Below, piece by piece: positions 16,306 through 25,125 of a stretch of DNA of 47,500 bases. Made by a program: the position numbers and the translations under genes. The notes under the pieces are model-generated. The model ran no database searches and was not told the origin of the DNA. It was given only the letters and a program-made list of their open reading frames with translations. Location: NCBI GenBank assembly GCA_021776795.1, contig JAJFFC010000003.1:1-47500 (forward strand), read 5' to 3'. Positions within the stretch are counted from its first letter, which is position 1, and each line of letters begins with the position of its first letter. Source of the stretch: Planctomycetota bacterium (lineage in GTDB: Bacteria > Planctomycetota > UBA1135).

Positions 16306-18221
16306 GGCTGTTCCGCATACAGGAGCAGCTCCATGGCATCTCCTGCTTCGAGCAAAATGCTCTCGACGATGTCTCCCTCTTGGGTCCAAAACGCGTCGTC
16401 AAACGGTCCATGCTCAAGGACATATTCCCCGGCTATCATCGGCAGTTGGAAACGCCCTTGATCATCGACGCGCAGGCGCACCTGAAGTCTGTCCTCGTGG
16501 AGCGGGGTGAGACTAATCACCAACTCAGGTGCCGGAGTCTCGCCGATCATCACGGTGCCCTTGATCATGGCCATTTGGCCTAGATGAATCTCATGCTCTC
16601 CATTGCTGCCATCCCAGGCAAAGGGCATCAGGGAGCCGCCATGGAATGCATAAATCCAAGCCCCACGATGGCATAGGGAAGCAGGTGTCCAGCGGCCGTC
16701 TGCATCGGTGACGCCGCGGTTGCCAAAGTAGGAGTGTTCGTGCTCCTCGCACATGCTGTCGTGGTTGGACCATGGCACCCAAGGACCGGCTTGGATGATG
16801 GCACCGGCAACGGGTTGATGGTCTTTGCCAAAGGTGACCTGAAAGACAGGATGGGCCGAACGATGCATCGTCACCGTTTGTGCTTCGTGCCAAGTGGGTT
16901 CATGAACCTCGTGCGGAAAAGGGTTCCAGTATGCACCAGCAAAGGCAGCACTGGGGGATTCCAGCCACGCCATGAGATTGCCCGGTGGCACCTTCTTCGC
17001 CAACCAAGTGCCAGGACCGGTGGAGGCAAAGGCCGGGAGCTCCAATCCTTGCGCGGGCAGGCTTAGGTCCATGCTGTCCGTCGCAATCCACCTCAGGTTG
17101 GCATCTTCGACAGGTTCGCCCGTTTCGTCCTGAAGTTGAATCTGAAGGTCTTGCGGGACATCGAAAACCAGATCGGGGATCGAGGGATAGCCCCAAAAAG
17201 AGCTGCGTAGTACCCAAGGTGCCTGGGAATGCAGTCGGTAGGCCATCGAAGGGCCGTAGAAGTCGCCGGAGTCTCGTTCCTGGAACGGCAATTCCGTCGT
17301 CATCCTGACCATTTGGTCCTGGTCGATGCTTTGGATTCCGAGAACCTGTAGGTTTGGCAAGCAATTGGATACCGTGCTGATGACTTCGGCCTTGGTCAGG
17401 TCGCGGACCTCACCGGGGCGAATCGCAAAGGACTCATCCTCTGTCGTGTGTTCACCTAAAAGCAGGTCCTCCCAATCGAGGGAATAGGCGCACCCTTGGC
17501 CATGGGGTATTCCTGTCGTGTCGGTCCAGGCCACCCACGGTTCGGAAAAATAACCTTCTACGGAAAAGCGTCCTTCTGCATCGGTGGTGAGCGCATGAAT
17601 GCCAAGGTCCGGCCAATCCTGGTCACTTGGCTTGGCTGCGGCAAGCCAGAGGTAGTCATCGTGCTCATGAATCCAAAACCCATCTGGAACCAACAAGGCT
17701 GCACGGATCCGCTCACCAACGCGCACAGGAACGTGCGGCCGCGCGTTTTCTTCCGCATCGACAATCTTCCCGGCGATTCGCCGACGTTCGGGCAGAAGAA
17801 AGGCGCCCAAATTGGTGCCGGAATTTTCCAGGAAGTTTGGCTCCCAGGGGTAAAAGGCTTGGCCATCGAATTCGACGGACAGCAGCATGTGATTGGTGGA
17901 GCTGGGAATATCCACCTGAAAGTAACCGCCATCATTGGTGGTGCAGAGAAAACGCTGCGACTGCTCCAAGCCATTTTGGGCGCCCAGCACGGGGATGTCC
18001 GAAACTTCAAGTCGTAGCGACAAATCCGCAACCCCGTGGCCTAAGGCATTGATGACCCTGCCCTGCACTTCTAGGGGCAGGACGCTTGTCGGCGTGCTTT
18101 CCGGCGGAATCCAGTCGGCCTCGACCGGGCGAGTGCCGAGGCCGCGTCCGCAAGCCGTAATCGCGCACAAGCACAGGCAGGCTAGGAGAGTGAAGCGGAT
18201 GCGGAAGTAGCGGTCGCCCAT
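16302..18221 (-). CDS. Lipoprotein with carboxypeptidase-regulatory-like beta-sandwich domains
   Basis: A 639-residue predicted lipoprotein. The N-terminal hydrophobic segment ends in a lipobox (LLACLCLCAITAC, Cys ~24), so the mature protein is envelope-anchored. Several stretches look like carboxypeptidase-regulatory or prealbumin-like folds (EVQGRVINALGHGVADLSLRLE, IAGKIVDAEENARPHVPVRV, TTDAEGRFSVEGYF, VTDADGRWTPASLCHRG, DDQGRFQLPMIAGEYVLEHG). These domains usually make extracellular protein or glycan contacts. No catalytic motif is seen. A TAGGCT -10-like box lies 7 nt before the ATG. Function unknown. Confidence 0.75.
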   Translation of the reverse strand: MGDRYFRIRFTLLACLCLCAITACGRGLGTRPVEADWIPPESTPTSVLPLEVQGRVINALGHGVADLSLRLEVSDIPVLGAQNGLEQSQRFLCTTNDGGYFQVDIPSSTNHMLLSVEFDGQAFYPWEPNFLENSGTNLGAFLLPERRRIAGKIVDAEENARPHVPVRVGERIRAALLVPDGFWIHEHDDYLWLAAAKPSDQDWPDLGIHALTTDAEGRFSVEGYFSEPWVAWTDTTGIPHGQGCAYSLDWEDLLLGEHTTEDESFAIRPGEVRDLTKAEVISTVSNCLPNLQVLGIQSIDQDQMVRMTTELPFQERDSGDFYGPSMAYRLHSQAPWVLRSSFWGYPSIPDLVFDVPQDLQIQLQDETGEPVEDANLRWIATDSMDLSLPAQGLELPAFASTGPGTWLAKKVPPGNLMAWLESPSAAFAGAYWNPFPHEVHEPTWHEAQTVTMHRSAHPVFQVTFGKDHQPVAGAIIQAGPWVPWSNHDSMCEEHEHSYFGNRGVTDADGRWTPASLCHRGAWIYAFHGGSLMPFAWDGSNGEHEIHLGQMAMIKGTVMIGETPAPELVISLTPLHEDRLQVRLRVDDQGRFQLPMIAGEYVLEHGPFDDAFWTQEGDIVESILLEAGDAMELLLYAEQP

Positions 18222-18228
18222 TCAGGCA

Positions 18229-18234
18229 AGCCTA
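18229..18234 (-). promoter_or_regulatory. Putative -10 box (TAGGCT) upstream of the lipoprotein gene
   Basis: TAGGCT on the minus strand is separated from the ATG at 18221 by 7 nt, matching the leaderless spacing seen elsewhere in the window. No good -35 is recognisable. Confidence 0.35.
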
Positions 18235-18274
18235 GCAAAGGCTTTGGCGAAGACGCAGGCTCAGCGGCATTTCC

Positions 18275-18280
18275 TAGACT
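18275..18280 (+). promoter_or_regulatory. Putative -10 box (TAGACT) upstream of the beta-helix gene
   Basis: TAGACT lies 5 nt before the ATG at 18286 and there is no Shine-Dalgarno sequence, again suggesting a leaderless transcript. Confidence 0.35.
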
Positions 18281-18285
18281 AGGTC

Positions 18286-20508
18286 ATGTTCGTTTCGCTA
18301 CTCCTTGCGACCACCGTAGCCACATTCCCGCAGGACCCGGTTCTGCCGGTGGTCGAGGTCACTGGCCCGATGGTGATTCGGGAAAGTTGTGAGCTTCAGA
18401 TTGCCGAAGATGCCATTTTTGCCGATGACGAGCGCGATGGCGTCATCCGCATTAATGGTGACAATCTCACGGTGCGCTTTGCACCAGGGAGTGTGTTGCG
18501 TGGAGCCCCTGCCGACGAGGCACAAGACCAGCGCACCGGCATTGGCATTCGCGCAGATAAGGCCGACGGCCTCACTTTAATCAATGTTCAGGTGACTGGT
18601 TACCACACTGGTGTGGTGCTGAGCCAATGCCATGAGGCACAAATCCTTGGTGGAAACTTTTGGGGGAACTATGCCCAGCGCTTGCAGTCCAATGCCATGC
18701 GCGAAGTCACGGCAGATTGGCTTTATCCGCATCAAAATAATCGCCGTGAATGGGAGAAGCAGCATGGCGCTGCGATCTCTGTCTATAACTCTAAAGGGAT
18801 CGTCATTCGTAACGTGATGGTTCGAGAACAGCAAAACGGCATCTTGCTTTCCCAAGTTTCGAGATCAAAAATCTTCGACAACGATGCCAGCTTCCTCTCC
18901 GGCTGGGGTCTGGCCATGTGGCGCTCGTCCGGAAACGTGATTTCTCGCAACGCCTTCGACTACTGCATCCGTGGTTACAGCCATGGCATTTATAACCGCG
19001 GCCAAGATTCCGCTGGCATTCTCATGTTTGAAGAATGCTCAAAAAATGTCATCGTGGAGAACTCCGCCACGCATGGTGGTGACGGATTATTCGGCTTTGC
19101 CGGCGATGGTGCCCTTGGGAAAAGAGGGGCGCCGAAGGACTATGACCACCGCCGCAAGGGAAACAATGACAATCTCATTGTGGGCAATGACTTCTCCTTT
19201 GCTGCCGCGCATGGTTTAGAAATGACCTTCAGCTTCGGCAACTGGATTGCAGAAAACCATTTTGAAGGCAACGCCATCTGCGGTATTTGGGGTGGCTTCT
19301 CTCAGGAGATGTACGTTTGGAATAATGATTTCGTGGCCAATGGCGATGCGGGTTACGGCCTTGAGCATGGCGGAATCAATGTGGACCACCCGCGCAATCT
19401 ATGGGTACTCGATAATCGATTCAGCAAAGATCATTGCGGGATACATCTATGGCGCTTCCCAGGTGCTTTCGCGGATTTGCCATGGGGCAAGGCGAACAAT
19501 CTGCAGAGCGAGCATGTCTTCCTAGGGTGGAACACCTTGGAAACAGAGGGCATGGCCATCCTGGCGCGCGGCGAGCTCGAGGTCTACCTTCATGAAAACA
19601 GCTTGCATGGACCGGGGGCGCAAGTCGTCAAAGAGGCGCCGTCGGCAACCTTGCCTTTAGAATCCACTGCCTTGATGGTGGTGGAGGCCAATGAATATCG
19701 CCAGTCTGGCCCCAAGATGGTTGCACAAGCGCGCGCGCAGGCACTTGGTTCTGCCAATCCGATTGGCGCGCGTCGGCACTTGGGTGGCCGGGAGTCCATT
19801 CTTATGCAGGAGTGGGGACCTTGGGACCACGAAGGGCCATCGCTGTTCTTCCATGGCATCCGCGAAGATGGCGCGCATGGGTATCAACTCATGCCGACAA
19901 GCGCGCGCGTCGAGGAAATGGCGGTCACTGGTGAGGTGGATTTTCGACCCGAGTTTTCGCCAGATGGACCGGCCACCTTTTGGATTATTTCCGATGACCT
20001 CGGCGTGGTCGAATACGCCCTAGAAGTTCGCGCCGATGGCATTCCTTTGATTGCCGAAGGTCGCTTTGTCACCGCAGACTGGCGCGTGATGGCTTTCCCG
20101 TTGACGGAAGATCCGCGCAAGAAGAAGAAATCTTGGTCCAAGGCCGTGGCATCTGAAGAAGCGCAAGAGTTCAGAACTCAGGAGCTGCAGCTTGCCATGG
20201 GCAGTGGCTCGGTCCACGACATCCTTGGCGGTAGTGGAGTCCCCGTTGATCACTTTGGCATTTTGGCTCGCGGTGGACTGCAGTTGCCGCGCGGGAAATG
20301 GCGTTTGAAGGTCCGGTCCGATGACGGCATGCGCCTTTACGTCGACGGCGAGCTCAAGCTCGAGGATTGGACGCACCATGCCACCAAAGAGCATGTTTTT
20401 GAGATTCGTCTTCCACAACCCACCACCTTGCCGATTCGAATCGAGTACTTTGAGCTAGATGGCGCCGCACACCTGTCGCTAGACGTAGAGAAGGTTAAAA
20501 CGAATTAG
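18286..20508 (+). CDS. Secreted right-handed parallel beta-helix protein with C-terminal PA14-like domain
   Basis: A 740-residue exported protein with a short signal peptide (MFVSLLLATTVATFPQ). Residues ~60-460 are repeats of the parallel beta-helix type rich in small, Asn and Gly residues (VQVTGYHTGVVLSQCHEAQILGGNF, NGILLSQVSRSKIFDNDASF, NVIVENSATHGGDGLFGF), the fold of NosD/pectate-lyase-like proteins. The C-terminal ~130 residues form a PA14-like domain (KWRLKVRSDDGMRLYVDGELKLEDW). Such proteins bind or process polysaccharides; no lyase active site can be assigned by eye. The stop overlaps that of the convergent hydrolase by 4 bp. Confidence 0.83.
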   Translation: MFVSLLLATTVATFPQDPVLPVVEVTGPMVIRESCELQIAEDAIFADDERDGVIRINGDNLTVRFAPGSVLRGAPADEAQDQRTGIGIRADKADGLTLINVQVTGYHTGVVLSQCHEAQILGGNFWGNYAQRLQSNAMREVTADWLYPHQNNRREWEKQHGAAISVYNSKGIVIRNVMVREQQNGILLSQVSRSKIFDNDASFLSGWGLAMWRSSGNVISRNAFDYCIRGYSHGIYNRGQDSAGILMFEECSKNVIVENSATHGGDGLFGFAGDGALGKRGAPKDYDHRRKGNNDNLIVGNDFSFAAAHGLEMTFSFGNWIAENHFEGNAICGIWGGFSQEMYVWNNDFVANGDAGYGLEHGGINVDHPRNLWVLDNRFSKDHCGIHLWRFPGAFADLPWGKANNLQSEHVFLGWNTLETEGMAILARGELEVYLHENSLHGPGAQVVKEAPSATLPLESTALMVVEANEYRQSGPKMVAQARAQALGSANPIGARRHLGGRESILMQEWGPWDHEGPSLFFHGIREDGAHGYQLMPTSARVEEMAVTGEVDFRPEFSPDGPATFWIISDDLGVVEYALEVRADGIPLIAEGRFVTADWRVMAFPLTEDPRKKKKSWSKAVASEEAQEFRTQELQLAMGSGSVHDILGGSGVPVDHFGILARGGLQLPRGKWRLKVRSDDGMRLYVDGELKLEDWTHHATKEHVFEIRLPQPTTLPIRIEYFELDGAAHLSLDVEKVKTN

Positions 20509-21362
20509 CGGCGAAAGATGTCTTGCGCGTAGGCCGCAATCTTGGCTAGGAAATCCTCCTGCGCCAAGTCGTGCATGATTTCGTGGCGGCTGCCGGGCCA
20601 GGAATGGGTATCGATTTCCCCGCCCCATGATTGGCTCAGTTGCCGCAATGCCGGGAGCGAAATCACTCGTTCTTCTTCGGCAATGTGGAGTTGCATGGGA
20701 AGGGTGGCCTGCGGAATGAAATCCCAAGCGTGGTCTAGTGCCGTCAGCATTTCTCGATACCAGCGCGGCGTGACGGTGCCGATACGCAAAGGGTCTTGAC
20801 GGAAACGTTCTACTTCTGAACCCAAGCTGCTGAGGTCTTCCAGTGGAATCCCGTTGGGGAAGGGAAGAATTGGGCACAGACGGCCGAGGGCTTTGGCCAG
20901 ATGATGTTGCCAGGCCGGCGGCGTGGCTGCATTGCCCACTAAAGGGCCAGAGCAACACAGCGCGGTGACGCGCGACTCGCCACGTTGGGTGCGAAGCCAA
21001 TCGAGGGCGACCAAGCCGCCCATGGAATGGGCAAACACCAGCACCGGCCCGGGCGAGAGCAGGGCCAATCCTTGATCCAGGTCGCGGCCATAGTCCTGCC
21101 ATTGCGAGATATGGCCACGTCGCCCAAGAGACTTCCCAAAGCCGCGCAGGTCGACGCCGGCAACTTCCATCCCCACAGCGGTGAAGGCCTCGGCAACGCC
21201 CTGGTAGCGCCCGAGATGCTCTCCTAGGCCATGGACCAGGAGCACTCGGCCACGAGGGATGCCTTCTTGGCCTATCTCCCCTTGCGGCGCCCAGTGGTAG
21301 CCACAGAGCGCGGTGCCGTCAGACGCTGATGGCGCGCTGTTTTTCCGGGCGGAAGCCGACAT
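20505..21362 (-). CDS. Alpha/beta hydrolase of the monoacylglycerol-lipase type
   Basis: The ATG at 21362 (MSASARKNSAPSASDG) is preferred; the frame is open further upstream but only within the preceding gene. This gives 285 residues. Motifs: the oxyanion loop LLVHGLGEHLGRY, the nucleophile elbow FAHSMGGLVALDW (serine of GHSMGG type, here AHSMGG) and the C-terminal histidine segment WPGSRHEIMHD. The pattern matches serine hydrolase_4/monoglyceride lipase or lysophospholipase. No signal peptide. It overlaps the MauE-like gene by 44 bp, so the two are translationally linked, and it is the last gene of the five-gene operon. Confidence 0.85.
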   Translation of the reverse strand: MSASARKNSAPSASDGTALCGYHWAPQGEIGQEGIPRGRVLLVHGLGEHLGRYQGVAEAFTAVGMEVAGVDLRGFGKSLGRRGHISQWQDYGRDLDQGLALLSPGPVLVFAHSMGGLVALDWLRTQRGESRVTALCCSGPLVGNAATPPAWQHHLAKALGRLCPILPFPNGIPLEDLSSLGSEVERFRQDPLRIGTVTPRWYREMLTALDHAWDFIPQATLPMQLHIAEEERVISLPALRQLSQSWGGEIDTHSWPGSRHEIMHDLAQEDFLAKIAAYAQDIFRR

Positions 21363-21786
21363 AGAGCACACCGAGCAGCAGGGCTGCGTTGAACAAGAGC
21401 TTCTGCCAGATGATGACATCGCCATTGCCGCAACCGCAGTCAAAGGCGATTTCGGTGAAGGCTTGTCCAGTTTCTCCCATGACGTCTAGGGTGCGCATGA
21501 AGATGGCTACGCTGAACACCAGGAGGAACAAAGCCACGACCGCTGAGGTGCCGCGGCGGCACCAGCCAAAGAGCAGAAACAATCCGCCCACGATTTCGAG
21601 AATCGGAATGCCGTTGGCTGCCAGATTCAAAATCCAGGGTGGGGTGGTCGGAAGAACGCCATAGCTATGAATCGACTTCAGGAAGTCGCTGAGGCCGCCC
21701 ATCTTTTCGATGCCATAGGCCAGCAACAAGGCGGCGACGCCGCAGCGGACAAGCACCGGTAGGAAAGGGAAGTTCATTCGGCTCAT
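21319..21786 (-). CDS. MauE/DoxX-family redox-associated membrane protein
   Basis: The start is set at the ATG at 21786, which overlaps the rhodanese stop as ATGA, giving 155 residues. Four hydrophobic segments are visible (FLPVLVRCGVAALLLAYGIEKM, NGIPILEIVGGLFLLFGW, SAVVALFLLVFSVAIFM, LLFNAALLLGVLYVGF). A conserved-looking FDCGCGNGD loop precedes the last helix. MauE-like proteins act in the membrane in disulfide or cofactor maturation, and the Cys-Gly-Cys pair is the likely redox element. Placement next to a membrane-anchored rhodanese suggests a shared thiol or sulfur function; this is inferred, not shown. Confidence 0.85.
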   Translation of the reverse strand: MSRMNFPFLPVLVRCGVAALLLAYGIEKMGGLSDFLKSIHSYGVLPTTPPWILNLAANGIPILEIVGGLFLLFGWCRRGTSAVVALFLLVFSVAIFMRTLDVMGETGQAFTEIAFDCGCGNGDVIIWQKLLFNAALLLGVLYVGFRPEKQRAISV

Positions 21787-22346
21787 GGCGTATTTCCTTC
21801 GGCCAGTTCCATGCCTTCGGCTTCCCATTCGAGCATGCCGCCTTCATAAATCCACAACACTTCCTTATCGATTTCATGTTCATACATGAGCGACCGCGCA
21901 AGAAAGATGCTGTCTTCACAATCGCCGCCGGCGCAGTAGATGATGATCATGGCTGCGTTCTGTAAGCGCGGCAAAAGCTCCGGAAGATATTTCTCCTTGT
22001 GATAGTGGTCGAGTAACAAGGAGCCCGGGATATGGCCTTTACGGTATAGCTCGGGCGAGCGTGCATCGAGGCAAAGAATGTCGCCTTCTGGCTCGCGGAA
22101 GAAGGCCATGTCGGCCTTCATTTCTTCTAGATCCGCAACTTGAAACTCATGCTGCGGTTTACCGGGCACCAGTTCAGGTCCGCCTTCGCCTGATTTCGCC
22201 TGGCTGGGGGCAGCGGTACTTCCTGGGAAGTAGTTGGTACCGAGCGCCATGGCAGATGGATTCAGGAAGGAGTTCGCTAGGGCAAGCAATAGCGCTACCG
22301 CGCAAAAGGCGAGGACTTCTTTCCAGAAGGAGCGAGGGGAGGTCAT
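21783..22346 (-). CDS. Membrane-anchored rhodanese-like protein
   Basis: A 187-residue protein with one N-terminal transmembrane segment (VLAFCAVALLLALANSFL) that places the rhodanese domain (~65-180) outside the cytoplasm. The active-site loop reads IIIYCAGGDCEDS, with the catalytic Cys at ~138 and a second cysteine five residues later. The domain also has LDARSPELYRKGHIPGS, the family's CH2A-like motif. It may transfer sulfane sulfur or reduce disulfides together with the MauE-like partner encoded next. It overlaps both neighbours by the ATGA arrangement, indicating coupled translation. Confidence 0.87.
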   Translation of the reverse strand: MTSPRSFWKEVLAFCAVALLLALANSFLNPSAMALGTNYFPGSTAAPSQAKSGEGGPELVPGKPQHEFQVADLEEMKADMAFFREPEGDILCLDARSPELYRKGHIPGSLLLDHYHKEKYLPELLPRLQNAAMIIIYCAGGDCEDSIFLARSLMYEHEIDKEVLWIYEGGMLEWEAEGMELAEGNTP

Positions 22347-24343
22347 TCGGATTCCGCGAGTAGGGTTTCGAGAGTGCTGTTGTATGCGACGAAAAGCTGA
22401 GTGGCTACGGCGACGTCCACTTCTTGCAATATCCGGGCAAGCTCAGATGGTTTCGCCAATCCTTGCTCATCTCGAGCAGCGCTTTTTAGAAGATGGGCGG
22501 CAATCTCCATCGGTGAGGAGCAGTGTCCATCATGGTCTTGATCAAACCAAACCGGGTTGCTTATCCATACCAAATCGGGAAACTGACAAGTCCACCATGG
22601 AGCCTCCGGACGAGGCCCACTGACGCTGGCGACAATCCAGGCATCGTGCGAAGGTGCGGGAACGCTAAAGGTGAACTCTTGTTCCACACGGTCGGTCCCT
22701 TGCTTCTCAGTGACATCGGCACTAGCCACGAGCTCTCCGTTGACGAAGACCTCAACTAGGGAAAGCGCGGCCCAACTAGGAACCTGCATGCGGATGTCGA
22801 CTTCAAGATATGGCTCCTGTTCCAGCCATAGCAAGTCCCCAGGCATTGCTCCGGAAACCAAGATGGTGCCAAACAAGCCGAGTGCCATCGAACTGCGGCC
22901 TTCGCGTACGGCTGTCGCAATCTCTTCCTCGGAAACCTCTAAGGGGTTGTCGGAACTTGCCGCAATCCAAGTGCGCCCTTGGCCAGCTGGGTCAAACACC
23001 GTGTGCGAATCGGAGGACCCAACGCCGTGGAGACGTCTCCCAGCATTCAAAAGGGAGAACCAATCCTGCCGTAGCTCTTGCCACGGAACTTCCGGGGTGG
23101 TGGCGTTAAGCACTTCCATGGCGTGGACCGGAAGCTCAAGCCCATTCGCGAAATGTCCGGTGCGGGGGTTCAACTGCTCTACACCAAAGGGGCCGTCTTG
23201 GCGATTGGGCCAACGCGGGTGATTCAGAATCACGGCCTTGGCGCCCTGGTCCAAAATCTCTTGAAAGAGCTTCTGCCAATCCACAATCCTGGCATTGGGC
23301 TTCGCCGAACCGGGGGCGAAGGGGAAAGCATTGAAGTGACCGATGTCGGTCGTGACTTCATTGCCAATGATGCTGCGGTAGTCCTGCGAGAAACCGCCTT
23401 CTTCTTGCCACGAAGAGTAATCAGTTTGGTGATTATGGTCGGTCGCAATCGCCACATCTAAGCCTTCACCGGCAAGAGTGCGCACGCGTTCTGCGACGCT
23501 GGCGTCGCCGTGTCCGCTAAAGGTCAAGGTATGCAAGTGGGTATCGACCGCAAGCCAACCATCGGTTGCGATCTCGCGGAAGAGTGAGAGCTCGGTGACC
23601 CCTTGGCTATTGCCACTGTGCACTTGTTGCTCGGCGACACTCCATTCGGGGCCGCGTGTGGCATAAACCGTGAGGTGCTGATCTTCGGCGACTTCGCAAT
23701 AGAGTTCACCATGCTGGTCGCTATAGGCGACACCAGGGCGCAGGCTAATGCCCAAACCCTCGGGGTCATACAGCGGCACCATTTCCCCTGCGGCATTGAC
23801 AATCGTGAGTCTTGCCGGAATGCCCTCACCCTCGGCATTGGTCACGCGCAGGGGAAGAGGCGTGAGTTGCAGCAGTTCGCGGAAGGATTCTCCAGCAAGA
23901 ACAATCGGCCCTAGGGTGATGTCGTCTCCTTGGGATTTGGTTTGCACACCAAACACGTTCTCGCCCACGCGAAGGAGGTGTGTGGGCACAGGAAACAGAT
24001 GCTCCACGCGATCTTCCCCAACCGGAAGCGTGTCGAACACCGTGCCATTGAAGTTTAACTCCCAAGTGTTGTTGACGTTGCGCACGGTCAGGCGCAAGGC
24101 AGCCGGGCTCTGCGCCGTGAACCGCTGATATTGTTCTTCCGTAAGCGGAAAGCTTAGGCCAAAAGCGCCTTTGGCGATGGGCGTGGCGGAAGCCTCGGGC
24201 CACTCTGGGGTTTCATCGTCACCTAGGTGCAAGGCACGATCCAGTAAGACCAAGTCCTGGGACTGCGGCTCTTGTTGCCACCAGCCTGCCGCGAGCGCCA
24301 GTATCAGCAGCGGACTTAGGAAGAATAGCGGTCGTTGCGCCAT
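22343..24343 (-). CDS. Exported PHP-domain metallohydrolase (CehA/McbA-like)
   Basis: The start at 24343 is chosen because it gives a signal sequence (MAQRPLFFLSPLLILALAAGWW); the open frame upstream lies over the molybdopterin gene. This gives 666 residues. The N-terminal ~240 residues are beta-rich. A PHP domain follows with the metal motif DTHLHTLTFSGHGD, then ATDHNHQTDYSSW, IGNEVTTD, LNHPRW and GSSDSH, matching CehA/McbA-family hydrolases. The physiological substrate is unknown; family members cleave phosphoester or related bonds. The start overlaps the previous gene by 28 bp and the stop overlaps the next start as ATGA. Confidence 0.87.
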   Translation of the reverse strand: MAQRPLFFLSPLLILALAAGWWQQEPQSQDLVLLDRALHLGDDETPEWPEASATPIAKGAFGLSFPLTEEQYQRFTAQSPAALRLTVRNVNNTWELNFNGTVFDTLPVGEDRVEHLFPVPTHLLRVGENVFGVQTKSQGDDITLGPIVLAGESFRELLQLTPLPLRVTNAEGEGIPARLTIVNAAGEMVPLYDPEGLGISLRPGVAYSDQHGELYCEVAEDQHLTVYATRGPEWSVAEQQVHSGNSQGVTELSLFREIATDGWLAVDTHLHTLTFSGHGDASVAERVRTLAGEGLDVAIATDHNHQTDYSSWQEEGGFSQDYRSIIGNEVTTDIGHFNAFPFAPGSAKPNARIVDWQKLFQEILDQGAKAVILNHPRWPNRQDGPFGVEQLNPRTGHFANGLELPVHAMEVLNATTPEVPWQELRQDWFSLLNAGRRLHGVGSSDSHTVFDPAGQGRTWIAASSDNPLEVSEEEIATAVREGRSSMALGLFGTILVSGAMPGDLLWLEQEPYLEVDIRMQVPSWAALSLVEVFVNGELVASADVTEKQGTDRVEQEFTFSVPAPSHDAWIVASVSGPRPEAPWWTCQFPDLVWISNPVWFDQDHDGHCSSPMEIAAHLLKSAARDEQGLAKPSELARILQEVDVAVATQLFVAYNSTLETLLAESE

Positions 24344-25026
24344 GGGTCTGCGGAGTTGCTGTACCCGCGCTTCTCCCAGAAGCCGAGCTGATCTTCCTGA
24401 AGAAATGTAATGCGGTTGATCCACTTCGTGCCTTTCCATGCGTACAGCTTGGGGGTGATCATACGCACCGGACCGCCGTGCTCGCGCGGTAGGGCTGCGC
24501 CGTTCCAGGTATGCACGAGAAGGACATCCTCCTCTAAAGCGTCGACGAGAGGCAAGTTGGTGGTGTACACCTCTTGGCTCATGGGATCGGCGTCGCTGCC
24601 GGTGCAAAGAATGAAGCGCGCCTCTTCGGTTGGGCGCACCACGGCGGCAAGGTCCAGAAAGCGAACGCCCTTCCATTGATTGTCGAGGCGGCTCCAGGTC
24701 GTGACGCAATGAAAGTCAGAGGCATCTTCCACCTGGGGCAGCGCAAGCAAGGAATCCCAATCCAGAGTGACCGGGTTCTCGACGATGCCATCGATGCGCA
24801 GGCTCCAGTCCTCGCGGGCGATGTCCGGTTGCACACCCAGGTCCAAGACCGGCCAGTTTTTGACGAGGTGTTGGCCGACCGGGGTTTGCGGCTGGCCATG
24901 GCGATTCTCTGGTCCATTGCCTTGGCCGGGTGCTTGGTCTGCGTGCTGCTGCTTTCCGCGCTGGCGCCGCAAAAAGGACAGCCGGCGTTCGACTAGGGAA
25001 CGCCCTTCTTCGAGGGGCTTGCTCAC
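24316..25026 (-). CDS. Molybdopterin-dependent oxidoreductase (sulfite oxidase-fold)
   Basis: A 236-residue single-domain enzyme of the sulfite-oxidase fold. The cofactor-ligating cysteine is in DFHCVTTWSRLDNQWKGV (Cys ~107). Further conserved stretches are DWSLRIDGIVENPVTL, HTWNGAALPREHGGPVRMITPKLYAWKGTKWI and GFWEKRGYSN. There is no Tat signal, so it resembles the cytoplasmic sulfite-oxidase-like group rather than exported MsrP. A basic and Gln/Gly-rich leader (~1-50) precedes the domain. The start is a GTG 6 nt after a TAGAAT box. It heads the five-gene operon. The substrate is not inferable. Confidence 0.9.
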   Translation of the reverse strand: MSKPLEEGRSLVERRLSFLRRQRGKQQHADQAPGQGNGPENRHGQPQTPVGQHLVKNWPVLDLGVQPDIAREDWSLRIDGIVENPVTLDWDSLLALPQVEDASDFHCVTTWSRLDNQWKGVRFLDLAAVVRPTEEARFILCTGSDADPMSQEVYTTNLPLVDALEEDVLLVHTWNGAALPREHGGPVRMITPKLYAWKGTKWINRITFLQEDQLGFWEKRGYSNSADPWRNDRYSS

Positions 25027-25032
25027 CCCATC

Positions 25033-25038
25033 ATTCTA
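25033..25038 (-). promoter_or_regulatory. Putative -10 box (TAGAAT) of the molybdopterin operon
   Basis: On the minus strand TAGAAT is 6 nt before the GTG at 25026. It stands between the hairpin that closes the upstream gene and this start, as expected for a separate, leaderless transcription unit. Confidence 0.45.
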
Positions 25039-25050
25039 CGCATACGCAAG

Positions 25051-25083
25051 CCACCCCGCCGCTCTCGAAGAGCGACGGGGTGG
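25051..25083 (-). terminator. Hairpin downstream of the secreted paralog gene
   Basis: CCACCCCG-CCGCTC pairs with GAGCG-ACGGGGTGG around a TCGAA loop. The stem is strong, but no T tract follows on the minus strand, so termination is probable rather than certain. Confidence 0.5.
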
Positions 25084-25125
25084 CGGAGGGCGAGCGTGCC
25101 CGAAGGCCGCTCAGATCAGATCAGC

